A stretch of 5,304 bases of DNA from Sulfurovum sp. GTDB taxonomy: Bacteria > Campylobacterota > Campylobacteria > Campylobacterales > Sulfurovaceae. The notes under the pieces are model-generated. The model was given only the letters and a program-made list of their open reading frames with translations, did no database searches and was not told where the DNA came from. The DNA is taken from positions 1-5,304 of the forward strand of contig DZAQ01000088.1 of NCBI GenBank assembly GCA_022729615.1. Direction: 5' to 3'. Positions 5,143 to 5,304 of this stretch are shown piece after piece; the stretch's first letter is position 1; every line of letters starts with the position of its first letter. The translations under genes were made by a program, and so were the position numbers.

Positions 5143-5304
5143 TTATGCCAATGCCTTTTTGAGCAGCGCATAGAAGAGCGCTCTATATTTCGTCTTATTC
5201 GATGCGCCCATTTTTTGACACACATCTTTGATGGAGGCATCCAAAGATTCATCCGTTTCGCTTCTGCCCAATTTTTTGCGCAAGAAATTCTCTCTTACTC
5301 TTAC
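5143..5304 (-). CDS. Small conserved protein resembling DUF2853, C-terminal part
   Basis: An open frame enters from the right edge and ends at a TAA at 5145-5143, giving 53 C-terminal residues. The pattern VRENFLRKKLG, then SLDASIKDVCQKM, then KYRALFYALLKKALA resembles from memory the end of DUF2853 proteins (about 100 residues, function unknown), which read V-R-x-N-F-L-x-K-K-L-G, D-A-x-I-x-x-V-C-x-K-M, and F-Y-x-L-L. The sequence is charged, probably all helical, with no membrane segment. The codon use and the amphipathic helices look like a real gene, unlike the other frame that overlaps it. The N-terminal half lies outside the window. It converges on accC with 56 bp between stops. Its role is unknown and no function is suggested by the neighbours. 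Confidence 0.62.
   Translation of the reverse strand, partial: VRVRENFLRKKLGRSETDESLDASIKDVCQKMGASNKTKYRALFYALLKKALA

Noticed and set aside
4989..5252. Minus-strand open frame spanning the end of accC and the region after it
   Set aside because: It is antisense to the conserved accC end and in a different frame from the DUF2853-like protein. It is rich in Trp, Cys and Arg, typical of a spurious frame.

Overview
The window looks like chromosomal housekeeping DNA from a member of the Campylobacterota (Epsilonproteobacteria), probably a free-living, respiring type such as the Sulfurimonas/Sulfuricurvum/Sulfurovum group. This is inferred from the compact MqnA of the futalosine menaquinone pathway, the style of the Mcr, Dcd, AccB and AccC proteins, promoters built on an extended -10 (TGnTATAAT) without a recognisable -35, and intermediate GC content. 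No mobile element, CRISPR array, tRNA or rRNA was seen. The genus cannot be fixed from the sequence alone.

Layout. Positions 1-1827, minus strand: a tight molybdenum-cofactor operon read moaD-moaE-moeA. MoaD and MoaE are the two halves of molybdopterin synthase. MoeA, which inserts the metal, runs off the left edge. A 103-bp divergent intergenic region (1828-1930) carries two good -10 elements facing outward and a 20-bp near-palindrome between them. Positions 1931-2587, plus strand: mqnA, the first step of futalosine-dependent menaquinone synthesis. It meets dcd (dCTP deaminase, minus strand, 2590-3165) tail to tail with 2 bp between stop codons. A second divergent region (3166-3280) appears to hold back-to-back -10 elements for dcd and for accB. 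Positions 3281-5086, plus strand: accB-accC, the biotin carrier protein and biotin carboxylase of acetyl-CoA carboxylase, 3 nt apart. A perfect 9-bp hairpin follows accC. The right edge (5143-5304, minus strand) holds the C-terminal end of a small protein resembling the DUF2853 family.

How the genes relate. Molybdenum cofactor and menaquinone are both needed for anaerobic respiration (molybdoenzyme reductases fed from the quinone pool). The shared control region between moaDE-moeA and mqnA therefore makes biological sense, although co-regulation is inference. The dcd and accBC genes serve nucleotide and fatty-acid synthesis. The window is largely ordinary. The most interesting signals are regulatory: the palindrome between divergent promoters, the near-symmetric promoter between dcd and accB, and the use of the MoaD C-terminal Gly-Gly codons as the ribosome binding site of moaE.
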